From contig PBKF01000009.1 in the NCBI GenBank assembly GCA_002722105.1, positions 14,237-20,466 of the forward strand: a stretch of 6,230 nucleotides of DNA, read 5' to 3'. Each line of letters begins with the position of its first letter. The first letter of the stretch is position 1. This document shows positions 5,602 through 6,230 of this stretch, piece after piece. The notes under the pieces were generated by a model that had not been told where the DNA came from, did no database searches, and saw nothing but the letters and a program-made list of their open reading frames with translations. Origin of the DNA: Fidelibacterota bacterium (lineage in GTDB: Bacteria > Marinisomatota > Marinisomatia > Marinisomatales > UBA1611). Made by a program: the position numbers and the translations under genes.

Positions 5602-6230
5602 ATGCTAATTAAAAAACAAATATTAAAAAATCTCGTAAATAATTATCTGAAAATTGAATACGATTCAATTAGGGTATCATCTAGAATTTTCAATTTTTTG
5701 ATTATTGTAATTTTCTCCAACATGGTTCTAAACATTAATTGTAGTGGGAAAAATTTATGGCAGGATGCTATCGATAATTTTGATGATTTATATGAATTGG
5801 GAAAATTTATTGAATCAAAGAAAGCGGCTGAATATGCACTAGATCTAGCAAAGGAAACGAAGTCAAATATTAATTTCAGATTGGCAGAGTCTCATATAAA
5901 CCTAGGAATGGCTGATATAGCTCTTCTTAATCTTAAATCAGCAAAAAAAAGTTTAGACATGGCCTTAGAAATCCTAGATAAAAGTAAAAAGAGAAACCAT
6001 AGCTTACATGCAAGTTATAATATACATATTGGACACATATATTCCTTAGAAGGAGATATACCGAATTCCATGGAATATTTAAATATTGCTCGCCAATATT
6101 TTTTGGATAATAATGAACTTCAATCTGAAAATTATGTAAAACTGATTGAGATTATCGCTCAGAATCATTTCGCAGTAGGGGATTTTAAAGGTTCAGAAAA
6201 ACTCTATCGTGAGAGTTTAAACCTAAGAGA
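5602..6230 (+). CDS. Second tetratricopeptide-repeat protein, cut by window edge
   Basis: An open frame begins with ATG at 5602, directly after an in-frame TGA at 5599-5601, and runs 209 codons to the right edge without a stop. Residues 1-28 are basic and unusually long for a signal sequence; 29-44 are hydrophobic (IFNFLIIVIFSNMVLN), followed by I45-N46-C47, a cysteine without a canonical lipobox. TPR-type helix pairs with a period near 40 residues follow, at about 54-90, 93-127, 134-168 and 174-209, with signatures such as SHINLGMADIALLNLKSAKKSL, seen here in parts, and HIGHIYSLEGDIPNSMEYL. This longer period resembles the TPR_12/kinesin-light-chain type that often precedes CHAT protease, histidine kinase or adenylate cyclase domains; which one, if any, lies outside the window. 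The start is 19 bp after the previous stop, so it is probably the third gene of the operon. The in-frame ATG at 5722 would lose the hydrophobic segment and is less likely. Confidence 0.8.
   Translation, partial: MLIKKQILKNLVNNYLKIEYDSIRVSSRIFNFLIIVIFSNMVLNINCSGKNLWQDAIDNFDDLYELGKFIESKKAAEYALDLAKETKSNINFRLAESHINLGMADIALLNLKSAKKSLDMALEILDKSKKRNHSLHASYNIHIGHIYSLEGDIPNSMEYLNIARQYFLDNNELQSENYVKLIEIIAQNHFAVGDFKGSEKLYRESLNLR

Overview
The window is AT-rich and holds two divergent, tightly packed gene sets that face away from an AT-rich control region at about 2442-2815. The host looks like an environmental heterotroph of the Bacteroidota/FCB type, possibly marine and possibly Neomarinimicrobiota-like. 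This rests on low GC, mostly absent Shine-Dalgarno sequences, and a lipid-anchored FG-GAP/UnbV protein followed by TPR genes. It is an inference; no rRNA or taxonomic marker gene is present.

Left set, minus strand, read right to left: a DUF6807 ('PmoA-like') protein (1461-2441), a D-isomer-specific 2-hydroxyacid dehydrogenase (433-1461), and the N-terminal 120 residues of an ADP-ribosylglycohydrolase-family (DraG-like) protein that runs off the left edge (1-362). The first two overlap by one base (TAATG), and the only strong ribosome binding site in the window lies inside the last codons of DUF6807. The third follows after 70 bp. The set looks like a cytoplasmic catabolic operon: one NAD-type dehydrogenase, one DraG-fold hydrolase and one DUF6807 protein of unknown chemistry. 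The substrate cannot be read from the sequence.

Right set, plus strand: a CRTAC1-like lipoprotein with seven FG-GAP calcium-loop repeats and a C-terminal ASPIC/UnbV domain (2816-4519), a TPR protein starting 4 bp later (4524-5582), and a second TPR protein starting 19 bp later (5602-6230), cut by the right edge. All three have a hydrophobic N-terminus ending near a cysteine, but only the first has a canonical lipobox. They probably form an envelope-associated protein set read from a good sigma70-like promoter (TTTACA, 17 bp, TATAAA) at 2745-2773.

I see no tRNA, rRNA, CRISPR array, insertion sequence or convincing intrinsic terminator. The main points of interest are the partner choice in each operon, an insertion and higher GC in the dehydrogenase, and a DDL variant of the metal-binding motif in the DraG-like protein.
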